A DNA stretch of 37,722 bases from JALNZF01 sp049793155 (GTDB taxonomy: Bacteria > Nitrospirota > UBA9217). The DNA is taken from the NCBI GenBank assembly GCA_049793155.1, contig JBARBN010000170.1:1-37722 (forward strand). The letters are read 5' to 3'. Below the pieces are notes generated by a model that did no database searches, was not told the origin of the DNA, and worked only from the letters and a program-made list of their open reading frames with translations. A program made the position numbers and the translations under genes. Shown here one piece after another: positions 31,115-37,722 of this stretch (positions are counted from its first letter, which is position 1; each line of letters starts with the position of its first letter).

Positions 31115-31972
31115 TTACACAACCACAACACCCGCATATCCGACCACCTGCTCGTAATCGCCGCTCACGTCGCCGGAGTTCGTGTATTTGATAAGTTCCG
31201 CTCTGGTAGCACCGAGAAGATTACAAGCGATAAGCATGGTTACGGCCGGTCCATAGCCACACATGGTGATTCCGTTTTCCCTGACCGTTCGATATAAACC
31301 TTCCGGGTCGAGGTTTAATAACTCATGTATTGCTTTAAAATCCTTTTCTTTCGCAACCGCCGCCCGCTCATAGTGGCTCATGTCGGAACTGGCGACGATG
31401 AGGACATCCCGGGAAGTGTGGAGTGCGGAGTGAGGAGTGAGGAGTTTATCCTGTCCTGACTCCTGATTTCTCTCTCTAACCGCCTCTCCGATCGCCTTTC
31501 CCACCTCTTTACACGTGTCGAGCCTCGTATCGAGCATCTGGATCGGGACGATCTTGAATTCCTGTTTAAACTGCTGGATAAAGGGAAGCTGTACCTCAAG
31601 GGAATGTTCGTGGAGGTGGGCAAGGGAATCTTCACGGATGCGCGTGGACTTTGAAAGGATCGAGGCGGCCAGGGCCCCGTCGATCTCCACCAGGCCGAGT
31701 GGCGTCTCCCATTGACCGCTGGCCATGAGGGAAACCGGCGCACCGAGACCGGTGTGGTTCGGCCCGATGAGCACAAAGGTATCCGGCAGTTCGACCCGTG
31801 AGTACACTGCCCCGGCTACTGATCCTGAATACATCAAACCCGCATGGGGAGATACGATGCCGAGGGCTTTTGTTTTTACAGCGACGGCCACGATGAATTC
31901 CCGGACCTGCTTCCTGAGCGCCTCGGGAGAACCTTTATAGAACTGCCCTGCTACAGCCGGATGACGACGCAT
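31115..31972 (-). CDS. Memo-family protein (AmmeMemoRadiSam component B-like) with an in-frame repeat
   Basis: A 285-residue MEMO1/DUF52 protein. The conserved segments are RHPAVAGQFY (3-12), VSPHAGLMYSG (40-50), IGPNHTG (69-75), HEHSLEVQLPF (121-131) and VASSDMSHY (193-201). The histidines H43, H121 and H200 are the likely metal ligands. Bacterial members often occur with a radical-SAM protein and an AMMECR1 domain; neither is present here, and the reaction is not established. Residues 167-188 (starting ERNQESGQDK) are extra compared with the normal continuous region and are encoded by a GGAGTCAGGA/TCCTCACTCC hairpin. GGAGG lies 6 bases before the ATG. Confidence 0.88.
   Translation of the reverse strand: MRRHPAVAGQFYKGSPEALRKQVREFIVAVAVKTKALGIVSPHAGLMYSGSVAGAVYSRVELPDTFVLIGPNHTGLGAPVSLMASGQWETPLGLVEIDGALAASILSKSTRIREDSLAHLHEHSLEVQLPFIQQFKQEFKIVPIQMLDTRLDTCKEVGKAIGEAVRERNQESGQDKLLTPHSALHTSRDVLIVASSDMSHYERAAVAKEKDFKAIHELLNLDPEGLYRTVRENGITMCGYGPAVTMLIACNLLGATRAELIKYTNSGDVSGDYEQVVGYAGVVVV
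31409..31474 (-). repeat. GGAGTCAGGA hairpin repeat read in frame within the Memo gene
   Basis: On the coding strand GGAGTCAGGA is followed after a short spacer by TCCTCACTCC; nine of ten positions pair. Further CACTCC and GCACTCC units follow. The 66 bp are an exact multiple of three and encode residues 167-188, just before the VASSDMSHY strand. The exact ends are uncertain by a few bases. Confidence 0.7.
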
Positions 31973-32026
31973 AGGCGCCTCCGATGAACTGATAGACTTC
32001 TAAGTAACGATGGACGCAGCAAACTT

Positions 32027-32051
32027 CTCGTCTCTCATCCCTCGTCTCTCA
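32027..32051. repeat. Tandem CTCGTCTCTCA repeat upstream of the Memo gene
   Basis: CTCGTCTCTCA occurs at 32027-32037 and 32041-32051, a 14-bp period with a three-base spacer. It lies in the 92-bp gap between the TPR/cyclic-nucleotide-binding gene and the Memo gene. No inverted partner is visible. It resembles the other low-complexity unit repeats here but differs in sequence. Confidence 0.55.
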
Positions 32052-32064
32052 GGATCCTTCTCTA

Positions 32065-32847
32065 TTACAAAGCGAATTTGACTTTTTCAATCGTGCTTTT
32101 CACGCGCTGTTCGTGGTAGTTATGCAGGACCTCCCTGATCCTGGGACTCTTGCCGATCATTTCATTGAGATCATTCTCCGCCACTTCGAGCACGTCCGTT
32201 TCCTCGACGGTCTCAACGGTTGCGGTTCTTGGCTTGCCCGTGAGGAACGCGATCTCGCCGAAGAAATCGCTGACATGGAGGGATGCCAGCTCCATTTTCT
32301 TCCCCCCGATGGTGGAAAAGACCTTTACGGACCCGCGGGTAAGAATAAAGACCGACCTTCCCCTGTCCCCTTCATTGATGATATGCTTGCCGGGCGGAAT
32401 CGTATGAATCATCATACGCTTGGTGAAGTCATTGAACTCTTCCTGGGTGAGGTCGGAGAAAAGCGGAATAACACTCCTGGTCGGCTCCTTTGTTCCGATC
32501 CCGATCGGTTCGAGCTTCGACTCGGTGATGGTCTTGTTGGAATGGAGCGATTCAATCTTGTCCTGGGCGTCCTTGCTCGCCGGATCGAGCCTGAGCGCCA
32601 GCTTGTACTGCGCAAGGGCCTTGACCACGAACCCGCCGTCGGCGTACAGGTCCGCAGCGTGGATGTATTCTTTGACAGCCTCTGTCTTCTGGCCGAGTTT
32701 CTGTCGGGCGTCGCCGATTCTCACCCTGACCATCGGGTCGGGGTCAAGGGCAAAAAGTCTTTCCATCTCCCGTATAGCTGATCTCCAATCGGCTTTTCTC
32801 AGGAATTTTTGAACCTGTTCGCTGATCGACGCTTTTTCCGAAGCCAC
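32065..32847 (-). CDS. TPR plus cyclic-nucleotide-binding domain protein
   Basis: A 260-residue cytosolic protein. Residues 12-105 form about two to three TPR-like helical repeats (DWRSAIREMERLFALDP, KTEAVKEYIHAADLYAD, VKALAQYKLALRLDP). Residues 125-255 form a cNMP-binding domain with the phosphate cassette FGEIAFLTGKPRTAT (196-210), in which the FGE glutamate and R207 of the binding motif are present, so nucleotide binding is plausible. There is no DNA-binding helix-turn-helix, so it is not a CRP-type transcription factor. Its likely role is a protein-protein scaffold responding to a nucleotide. The start is a GTG with GGGAGG 6 bases before it. Confidence 0.87.
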   Translation of the reverse strand: MASEKASISEQVQKFLRKADWRSAIREMERLFALDPDPMVRVRIGDARQKLGQKTEAVKEYIHAADLYADGGFVVKALAQYKLALRLDPASKDAQDKIESLHSNKTITESKLEPIGIGTKEPTRSVIPLFSDLTQEEFNDFTKRMMIHTIPPGKHIINEGDRGRSVFILTRGSVKVFSTIGGKKMELASLHVSDFFGEIAFLTGKPRTATVETVEETDVLEVAENDLNEMIGKSPRIREVLHNYHEQRVKSTIEKVKFAL

Positions 32848-32933
32848 GGGGGGCCTCCCGCCTGATAGTCTTTTTTGATGGTCATCTCCAATGCTGCTCT
32901 CGGAGATATGGTTTTTTTATCATTGAGCACTGG

Positions 32934-32960
32934 ATTCCCGCTCAGAATCGCTGCGGGAAT
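32934..32960. repeat. ATTCCCGC/GCGGGAAT hairpin element downstream of dnaB
   Basis: ATTCCCGC (32934-32941) and GCGGGAAT (32953-32960) are perfect 8-bp arms around 11 bases, with flanks TGG and GACC. This TGGATTCCCGC...GCGGGAATGAC form is a widespread short repeat type in bacteria. No T-run follows it on the minus strand, so it is not a standard terminator for dnaB. Confidence 0.7.
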
Positions 32961-32988
32961 GACCGCATGAGGGACAACAAACAGGATA

Positions 32989-34377
32989 TCAAAATGCCCT
33001 CTTCTCCGCGTTTTCAAACCTCGTGTACCGGTTAACGAACGTCAGATCCACCTTGCCGATCGGTCCATTTCTCTGCTTTCCGATGATCACCTCGGCCTTT
33101 CCCCTCTGGCCGCACAGGCATTCTCCATCGTAGGGGCATTCACACTTGTTATACACCTCATCGCGATAGATGAACAATATCACGTCCGCGTCCTGTTCAA
33201 TGGCCCCGGATTCGCGAAGGTCGGCGAGCATGGGTCTTTTTTCCTTGCCGGGCCTCGTCTCCACCGCCCGGTTCAGCTGCGAGAGTGCAATGACCGGGAC
33301 CTGGAGCTCTTTAGCAAGCGCCTTGAGCGAACGCGAGATATTTGAAATTTCCTGTTCGCGGCTGCCCTCATCGCCCCTGCCGCGCATGAGCTGCAGATAG
33401 TCGACAATGACGAGGTCAAGCCCCTGGTCAGCCTTCAATCTTCGGGCCTTGGCCCGTGTCTCGAGCACCGAGATCGCTGCGGTATCATCGATAAAGATCG
33501 GGGCATCCGCCAGTTTGCCGGCGGCGCTGGAGAGCGGCGACCAGTCCCGTTCCGACAGGTGACCGGTCCGCAGTTTATGGGCGTCCACGCGGGACTCGGA
33601 ACCCAACATGCGGAGCACAAGCTGTTCTTTGGACATTTCGAGGCTGAAGATCGCCACAGACTTTCCTTTTTCGATGGCGGCGTAGGCCGCGATGTTCAGA
33701 CAGAACGCCGTCTTGCCCATGGACGGCCTGCCCGCAACGATGATCAGGTCGCTCTGCTGAAACCCTGAGGTCCTCTCGTCCAGGTCCAGAAAGCCGGTCG
33801 CAAGGCCGGTGACCATCTCCTTTTTCTCATAAAGCCGTTCCACGATCGCGAAGCTGTGCCCTACGATGTTCTTCATGGAAACAAAGGAATCCTTGATCTT
33901 GCCCTGGGCGATCTCGAAGATCGATTTCTCGGCACGGTCCAGAAGTTCATCGATGTTGACCACGGTCCGCGAATCCTCGTAACTCTGGGTGATGATGTCA
34001 GTGGCGGAGTGGATGAGCTTGCGAAGAACGGCCTTCTCGCGCACGATCCGCGCGTGGTGCTTGATGTTCGCCGCCGTGGGAACGAGGCTCACGAGCGTTG
34101 CGAGGTATGACGCCCCCCCCACCGCCTCGAGCCCGGTCTTGCCGCGGAGCGCGTCCGACAGCGTTACGAGGTCGATCGCATCCCCGGCCTCCAGCATATC
34201 GCGCATGATGGTGAAAATCCTGCGATGCGTGTCCTTGTAGAAATCATCGGGAGAAAGGATCTCGATGATCTTATTGATGGAGTCGTTTTCGATCAGGATG
34301 GCCCCGAGCACCATCTGTTCGGCTTCGATATTCTGCGGGGGGAGTTTTTGAAGAGAAACTTCGGATTGAACGGACAT
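32989..34377 (-). CDS. dnaB: Replicative DNA helicase DnaB, with a CxC-x5-CxC insertion
   Basis: DnaB, 462 residues, is the hexameric helicase that unwinds DNA at the replication fork. The N-terminal helical domain (NIEAEQMVLGAIL) is followed by the RecA-like domain with Walker A (AGRPSMGKTAF, 215-225), Walker B (LVIVDYLQLM, 322-331), ALSQLNRAVE and the C-terminal GKQRNGPIGKVDLTF. Between the RDEVYN and KAEVIIG segments lies a short stretch with C412, C414, C420 and C422, which could bind metal. The gene follows rplI by 109 bp, mostly a hairpin repeat, and is probably co-transcribed with it. Confidence 0.96.
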   Translation of the reverse strand: MSVQSEVSLQKLPPQNIEAEQMVLGAILIENDSINKIIEILSPDDFYKDTHRRIFTIMRDMLEAGDAIDLVTLSDALRGKTGLEAVGGASYLATLVSLVPTAANIKHHARIVREKAVLRKLIHSATDIITQSYEDSRTVVNIDELLDRAEKSIFEIAQGKIKDSFVSMKNIVGHSFAIVERLYEKKEMVTGLATGFLDLDERTSGFQQSDLIIVAGRPSMGKTAFCLNIAAYAAIEKGKSVAIFSLEMSKEQLVLRMLGSESRVDAHKLRTGHLSERDWSPLSSAAGKLADAPIFIDDTAAISVLETRAKARRLKADQGLDLVIVDYLQLMRGRGDEGSREQEISNISRSLKALAKELQVPVIALSQLNRAVETRPGKEKRPMLADLRESGAIEQDADVILFIYRDEVYNKCECPYDGECLCGQRGKAEVIIGKQRNGPIGKVDLTFVNRYTRFENAEKRAF

Positions 34378-34410
34378 GGCAGAACCTCGCGAAGGGAAAA
34401 ACGAAAAAAA

Positions 34411-34476
34411 GAAGCCAGAAGTCAGAAACCGGAATGAATCTTCCTGACTTCTGCCTCCTGGCTCCTGAATCCTGCT
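34411..34476. repeat. GGAGTC/GAAGTC-type inverted repeat between rplI and dnaB
   Basis: AGAAGTCAG (34417-34425) and CTGACTTCT (34444-34452) are perfect 9-bp arms. The outer parts (GAAGCC and CTCCTGGCTCCTGAATCC) extend the pairing imperfectly. On the mRNA strand a run of T follows the hairpin (34404-34410). It might therefore work as an attenuator that lowers dnaB relative to rplI. The units belong to the family seen at 13701, 16320, 19171 and 31409. Confidence 0.65.
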
Positions 34477-34486
34477 GGTTTTAGAA

Positions 34487-34933
34487 CTACTCTTCCGCGA
34501 TCACCGAGACCTTGAATTCCGCGATAATTTCGGAATGCAGCTTCACGGAAATAGTATAGTCGCCAAGACGCTTGATCGGCTCATCGAGAACGATCTTCCG
34601 CTTGTCGATCTCCACACCCTGCGCCTTCGCCGCATCAGCGATGTCCATTGAGGTCACGGAACCGAAGAGCTTGCCCTCTTCACCGGTCTTGGCCTTGATG
34701 ACGACGGAAAGCCCTCTGATACGGTCGGCTTCCCCGGTAGCCTCTTTTTTGATCTTTCGGACGCGGTCCGAGACCATCTTCTTCGCATGATTCATGGCGT
34801 TAAGGTTATTCGGTGTTGCCTCAATAGCCTTCTTGTTCGGCACCAGGAAGTTCCTGGCATAGCCGTCCGCGACCTTGACGAGGTCGCCTATTTTACCCAA
34901 TTTGTCTATATCTTCCCGTAAAATTACCTGCAT
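34487..34933 (-). CDS. rplI: 50S ribosomal protein L9
   Basis: L9, 148 residues, binds 23S rRNA with its N-terminal domain and links to the C-terminal domain by a long helix. The N-terminal signature MQVILREDIDKLGKIGDLV with VADGYARNFLVPNKKAI is clear, and the C-terminal EGKLFGSVTSMDIADAAKAQ is complete. The frame is open from a TTG seven codons upstream, but the ATG at 34933 gives the family N-terminus, with AAAGGAG 11 bases before it. The usual partners rpsF and rpsR are not adjacent. Confidence 0.97.
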   Translation of the reverse strand: MQVILREDIDKLGKIGDLVKVADGYARNFLVPNKKAIEATPNNLNAMNHAKKMVSDRVRKIKKEATGEADRIRGLSVVIKAKTGEEGKLFGSVTSMDIADAAKAQGVEIDKRKIVLDEPIKRLGDYTISVKLHSEIIAEFKVSVIAEE

Positions 34934-34969
34934 TGCTGATACGACTCCTTTCAAATAATCTGTGCCGGG

Positions 34970-34999
34970 ATACTACCAGAAACCAGGGCAGGGTGTCAA
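34970..34999 (-). promoter_or_regulatory. Sigma-70 promoter of rplI-dnaB
   Basis: On the minus strand TTGACA (34994-34999) and TAGTAT (34970-34975) are 18 bases apart. The predicted start near 34963 leaves about 30 bases before the rplI ATG. It has the same -35 and spacing as the trp promoter. Confidence 0.75.
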
Positions 35000-35052
35000 C
35001 AGGGAATTGTTCCGGTGCATCATCCCGTTGAGTAGCCGCTTTTTATCGTGCC

Positions 35053-36267
35053 CTATGATGAGACCCGGTCCTTGCCGTCCTTTTTTGCCTTGTATAAATT
35101 CTCATCCGCCCTCCTGATGACATCGTCCACCGTCCGGTCGCTTGACTGGACACACACCACCCCGAGGCTCAGGGTAACAGAGGTCTTACCGATCAACTCT
35201 TCTTTGACACTGGTGCGAATTCTCTCGGCAAGGCCCCTGGCTTCTCCCAGACCGGTTTCCGGCAGGATGATGAGAAATTCCTCTCCCCCGTAACGGCCAA
35301 GGATGTCATAGGCACGGACCTCGTCCGCCATACGGGCGGAAATGACCTTGAGAACTCGATCTCCGGTCAAGTGACCGTATGAATCGTTGATCTCCTTGAA
35401 GTTGTCAATGTCCGCCATGATACAGCTCACGTGCGTGTTCAGCCGCTTGAACTTTTCAAACTCTTCCTCAAAACGCAGTATGATATGACGCCGGTTGAAC
35501 AACTCTGTCAATTCATCGGTTATGGCGATCTTCTCGATCGTCTCCCGCGCCTCGTCAAGACTCTTTATCAGCCGTGTCATAAAATAAATGATCAATCCCA
35601 GCAGGAGCAGGGTTGTAATAATGCCGAATACTGCAATGGCAATGGTATTCGACCTGATCTTGCCCTGGAGATCATCGATGTCGAAGGAAATACTGATACC
35701 TCCCCGTACCTGTCCGACGTCATAGTTCTGGTGTTTATGGCATTGCAAACAGTCCTTTTCAATAAAGAGCGGCGCCATATACCTGAAATAGGTCCTGTTG
35801 TTGATCAGCTCGGTCCGGAAGACTTCCTTCGTCGTGCCGGTTTCCAACTGGAGAAGCGCCTTTTTTTCGAACTCGTCGGGCTCGTTATGAGGGTTCATGA
35901 GCTTCAGGCTGGTAATATGGAACTTGAACAGCCCCTCTTTCTCGGCATATTCCGATATCTCACGGGTCATGAACGCCGGATTTCTCAGGGTAAATACCCT
36001 CCCGTCCAAGGTCTTGATATCCGGGTTGATCAGATAAGGATTGGATACCATGCCCTTTTTCTTCTCAACATACACGCCGCCGTAACTCGCATTCCACTTT
36101 CTCGTCAAAACGATGGTGTTAAAGACGATCCGCGCCTGTATGATATTCTCCTCATTCATCAGTTGCCTGGTCCGTATGGCCATATCGAGGAATATCCCGG
36201 ACAGGACCAGCGCAATGACCAGGCTTGTTGAAAGGATGAATGTCTTATAAATGCTGTTCTCTTTCAT
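35053..36267 (-). CDS. Membrane diguanylate cyclase with periplasmic c-haem (DUF3365-like) sensor
   Basis: A 404-residue inner-membrane enzyme making cyclic di-GMP. The first membrane segment is at 9-29 and the second at about 208-230. The periplasmic region between them resembles the DUF3365/Tll0287 domain and ends with a CLQCH haem-attachment site (173-177), which suggests a c-type haem that senses redox state or a gas ligand. The GGDEF domain (248-404) has the active-site GGEEF (327-331) and an intact product-inhibition site RAYD (318-321) five residues before it, so it should be active and feedback-controlled. It starts 10 bp after mutS and is probably on the same transcript. Confidence 0.9.
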   Translation of the reverse strand: MKENSIYKTFILSTSLVIALVLSGIFLDMAIRTRQLMNEENIIQARIVFNTIVLTRKWNASYGGVYVEKKKGMVSNPYLINPDIKTLDGRVFTLRNPAFMTREISEYAEKEGLFKFHITSLKLMNPHNEPDEFEKKALLQLETGTTKEVFRTELINNRTYFRYMAPLFIEKDCLQCHKHQNYDVGQVRGGISISFDIDDLQGKIRSNTIAIAVFGIITTLLLLGLIIYFMTRLIKSLDEARETIEKIAITDELTELFNRRHIILRFEEEFEKFKRLNTHVSCIMADIDNFKEINDSYGHLTGDRVLKVISARMADEVRAYDILGRYGGEEFLIILPETGLGEARGLAERIRTSVKEELIGKTSVTLSLGVVCVQSSDRTVDDVIRRADENLYKAKKDGKDRVSS

Positions 36268-36277
36268 CGTGGAGACG

Positions 36278-37722
36278 TCAACTCCCGCTTACTTTCTTTT
36301 TGAGCTCATGCAGCGTATTCATGGCATCGAGCGGCGTCATGGCATCAAGGTCCAGGTCCGCTATCTCTTTAAATATCAGGCCTGCCTCGCTTGCGAACAG
36401 GCTGAGCTGTGGTTCCACTATTGCAGCTTTTCCGGCTTTTGTGTTTTTTCCCCCGCGCCCCCCGTTCGCACGTTCTCCTGTCCCGATCTTTGAAGCCGCC
36501 ACCGGCTCGCCCTCGTCGTTGAACTCGGCCGTTTCAAGATTTGCAAGGACTTCACGCGCACGCTGGATCACCGCTTCCGGGAGCCCCGCGAGGCGCGCCA
36601 CCTGAATGCCATAGGACTTGTCCGCCCCGCCTTCCACCACGCGCCGGAGAAAGATGATCTGGTCGTTCCATTCTTTGATCGCCACGGTATAGTTCTTCAC
36701 CCGGTCCATGGTGAGTGCGAGTTCGGTAAGTTCGTGGTAATGCGTGGCGAACAGGGTCCGCGCCCTGATCTTCGTATGGATGTATTCGGCCACGGCCCAG
36801 GCGATGCTGATGCCGTCGAACGTGCTCGTGCCCCTGCCGATCTCGTCGAGGATGATGAGGCTCCGGTCCGTGGCGTTGTTCAGGATATTGGCAGTCTCGT
36901 TCATCTCGACCATGAAGGTGCTCTGGCCCCGCGTGATGAAATCCGAGGCGCCGATGCGCGTAAATACCCGGTCCACGATGCCGACCGACGCCTCGCGCGC
37001 GGGAACAAAACCGCCCATCTGGGCCATGATCGCGATGACCGCCACCTGCCGCATGTAGGTGGATTTACCCGCCATGTTCGGCCCGGTGAGGATCACCAGC
37101 TGGTTCTCCTCGCAGTCAAGGAGCGTGTCGTTCGGAATGAACCGCTCTTCGAGCGCGAGCTGCTCGACGACCGGATGTCTGCCCTCGACGATCTTGAGCA
37201 TATCATTGTCGAGGATCGCCGGCCGCGCGTAATTGTACTTTGCCGCGGCTTCTGCAAGCGAGACCAGGCTGTCGAGCACCGCGATCCGCCGCGCCATGTC
37301 CTGCACCCTGAGGGTTGAAGCCGCAACCGCTTCGCGCACCTGCTGGAACAGCCGGTATTCCAGGTCAAGGATCTTCTCCTCCGCGCCGAGCACCTTGTCC
37401 TCATATTCCTTGAGCTCAGGTGTGATGAAGCGTTCGGCGTTCGCGAGCGTCTGCTTACGGATAAAATCCTGCGGCACGTTCGCGAGGTTGGTCTTCGTTA
37501 CCTCGATATAATACCCGAAGACCCTGTTGTAACTTACCTTGAGCGAGTTGATGCCGGTGCGCTCGCGCTCGCGCAGCTCGATACCCGCGATCCAGCCCTT
37601 GCCTTCCGAGCTGATGGAACGCAGATCGTCGAGCTCGGCGTTATATCCTTTTTTGATGAGTTTCCCCTCTCGCAGCGTATAAGGAGGATCATCGTTTATC
37701 GCATTCTCAATGAGCTGAGAGA
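36278..37722 (-). CDS. mutS: DNA mismatch repair protein MutS, C-terminal part (runs off the window)
   Basis: About 480 residues of MutS, cut by the right edge of the window; the reading frame is open to 37722 and the true start lies outside. MutS dimers recognise mismatches and recruit MutL. The core segment SYNRVFGYYIEVTKTNL (read above 37477) leads to the ATPase domain with Walker A GPNMAGKST (37058-37084), Walker B LIILDEIGRGTSTFDG and FATHYHELTEL. The C-terminus is complete and ends LHELKKKVSGS. An apparent start at 37477 is only an internal codon. Confidence 0.96.
   Translation of the reverse strand, partial: SQLIENAINDDPPYTLREGKLIKKGYNAELDDLRSISSEGKGWIAGIELRERERTGINSLKVSYNRVFGYYIEVTKTNLANVPQDFIRKQTLANAERFITPELKEYEDKVLGAEEKILDLEYRLFQQVREAVAASTLRVQDMARRIAVLDSLVSLAEAAAKYNYARPAILDNDMLKIVEGRHPVVEQLALEERFIPNDTLLDCEENQLVILTGPNMAGKSTYMRQVAVIAIMAQMGGFVPAREASVGIVDRVFTRIGASDFITRGQSTFMVEMNETANILNNATDRSLIILDEIGRGTSTFDGISIAWAVAEYIHTKIRARTLFATHYHELTELALTMDRVKNYTVAIKEWNDQIIFLRRVVEGGADKSYGIQVARLAGLPEAVIQRAREVLANLETAEFNDEGEPVAASKIGTGERANGGRGGKNTKAGKAAIVEPQLSLFASEAGLIFKEIADLDLDAMTPLDAMNTLHELKKKVSGS

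Overview
The window is 37.7 kb of a bacterial chromosome. Every gene I can support is on the minus strand, so transcription runs from high to low coordinates. The genes are dense, moderately GC-rich and carry strong Shine-Dalgarno sites. The gene set includes a multihaem cytochrome c, a NapH/NapG-like polyferredoxin, sigma-54-linked type IV pilus genes, a c-haem diguanylate cyclase, DUF2905 and a Memo-family protein. This fits an anaerobic or facultative Nitrospirota or Desulfobacterota-type organism, but that placement is inference; no rRNA is present.

Layout from right to left. 37722-35053: C-terminal part of mutS followed closely by a membrane diguanylate cyclase with a periplasmic CxxCH haem site. 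34999-32989: rplI-dnaB behind a near-consensus sigma-70 promoter. 32847-31115: a TPR plus cyclic-nucleotide-binding protein, then a Memo-family protein. 31033-22993: a type IV pilus minor-pilin/tip operon (zinc ribbon, PilV, PilW, PilX, small secreted protein, PilY1, Ig-like lipoprotein, FimT/GspH pseudopilin) behind a sigma-54 type promoter. A second FimT/GspH gene at 22654-22166 follows a 338-bp gap. 22116-19234: maf, an orphan LuxR-type regulator with a degenerate receiver, and a CAAX-type M48 protease, each with its own promoter-like sequence. 19154-17203: a GyrB/ParE-type topoisomerase subunit. 17027-10108: a complete trpE-G-D-C-F-B-A operon with one strong promoter and a leader too short for an attenuator. 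10074-9139: a metallo-beta-lactamase-fold phosphodiesterase-like gene. 8994-2809: a closely packed run of accD, DUF2905, MFS exporter, DUF362 protein, polyferredoxin, ATPase and a VOC protein. 2450-36: a seven-haem cytochrome.

The most unusual layer is the repeats. At least six kinds of short, degenerate, mostly inverted repeats sit between genes and, notably, inside genes. One family, built of GGAGTCAGGA-like units, occurs five times. Two copies are read through in frame as extra peptide in TrpE and in the Memo protein, and one supplies the C-terminal tail of the M48 protease. This resembles the behaviour of the Rickettsia palindromic elements. Other points worth checking are a palindrome lying over the -12 element of the sigma-54 promoter, a probably leaderless protease mRNA, an aspartate-less receiver, a NapH-NapG fusion with an internal Tat-like segment, and a CxC-x5-CxC insertion in DnaB. 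I found no tRNA, rRNA, CRISPR array, transposase or prophage gene.
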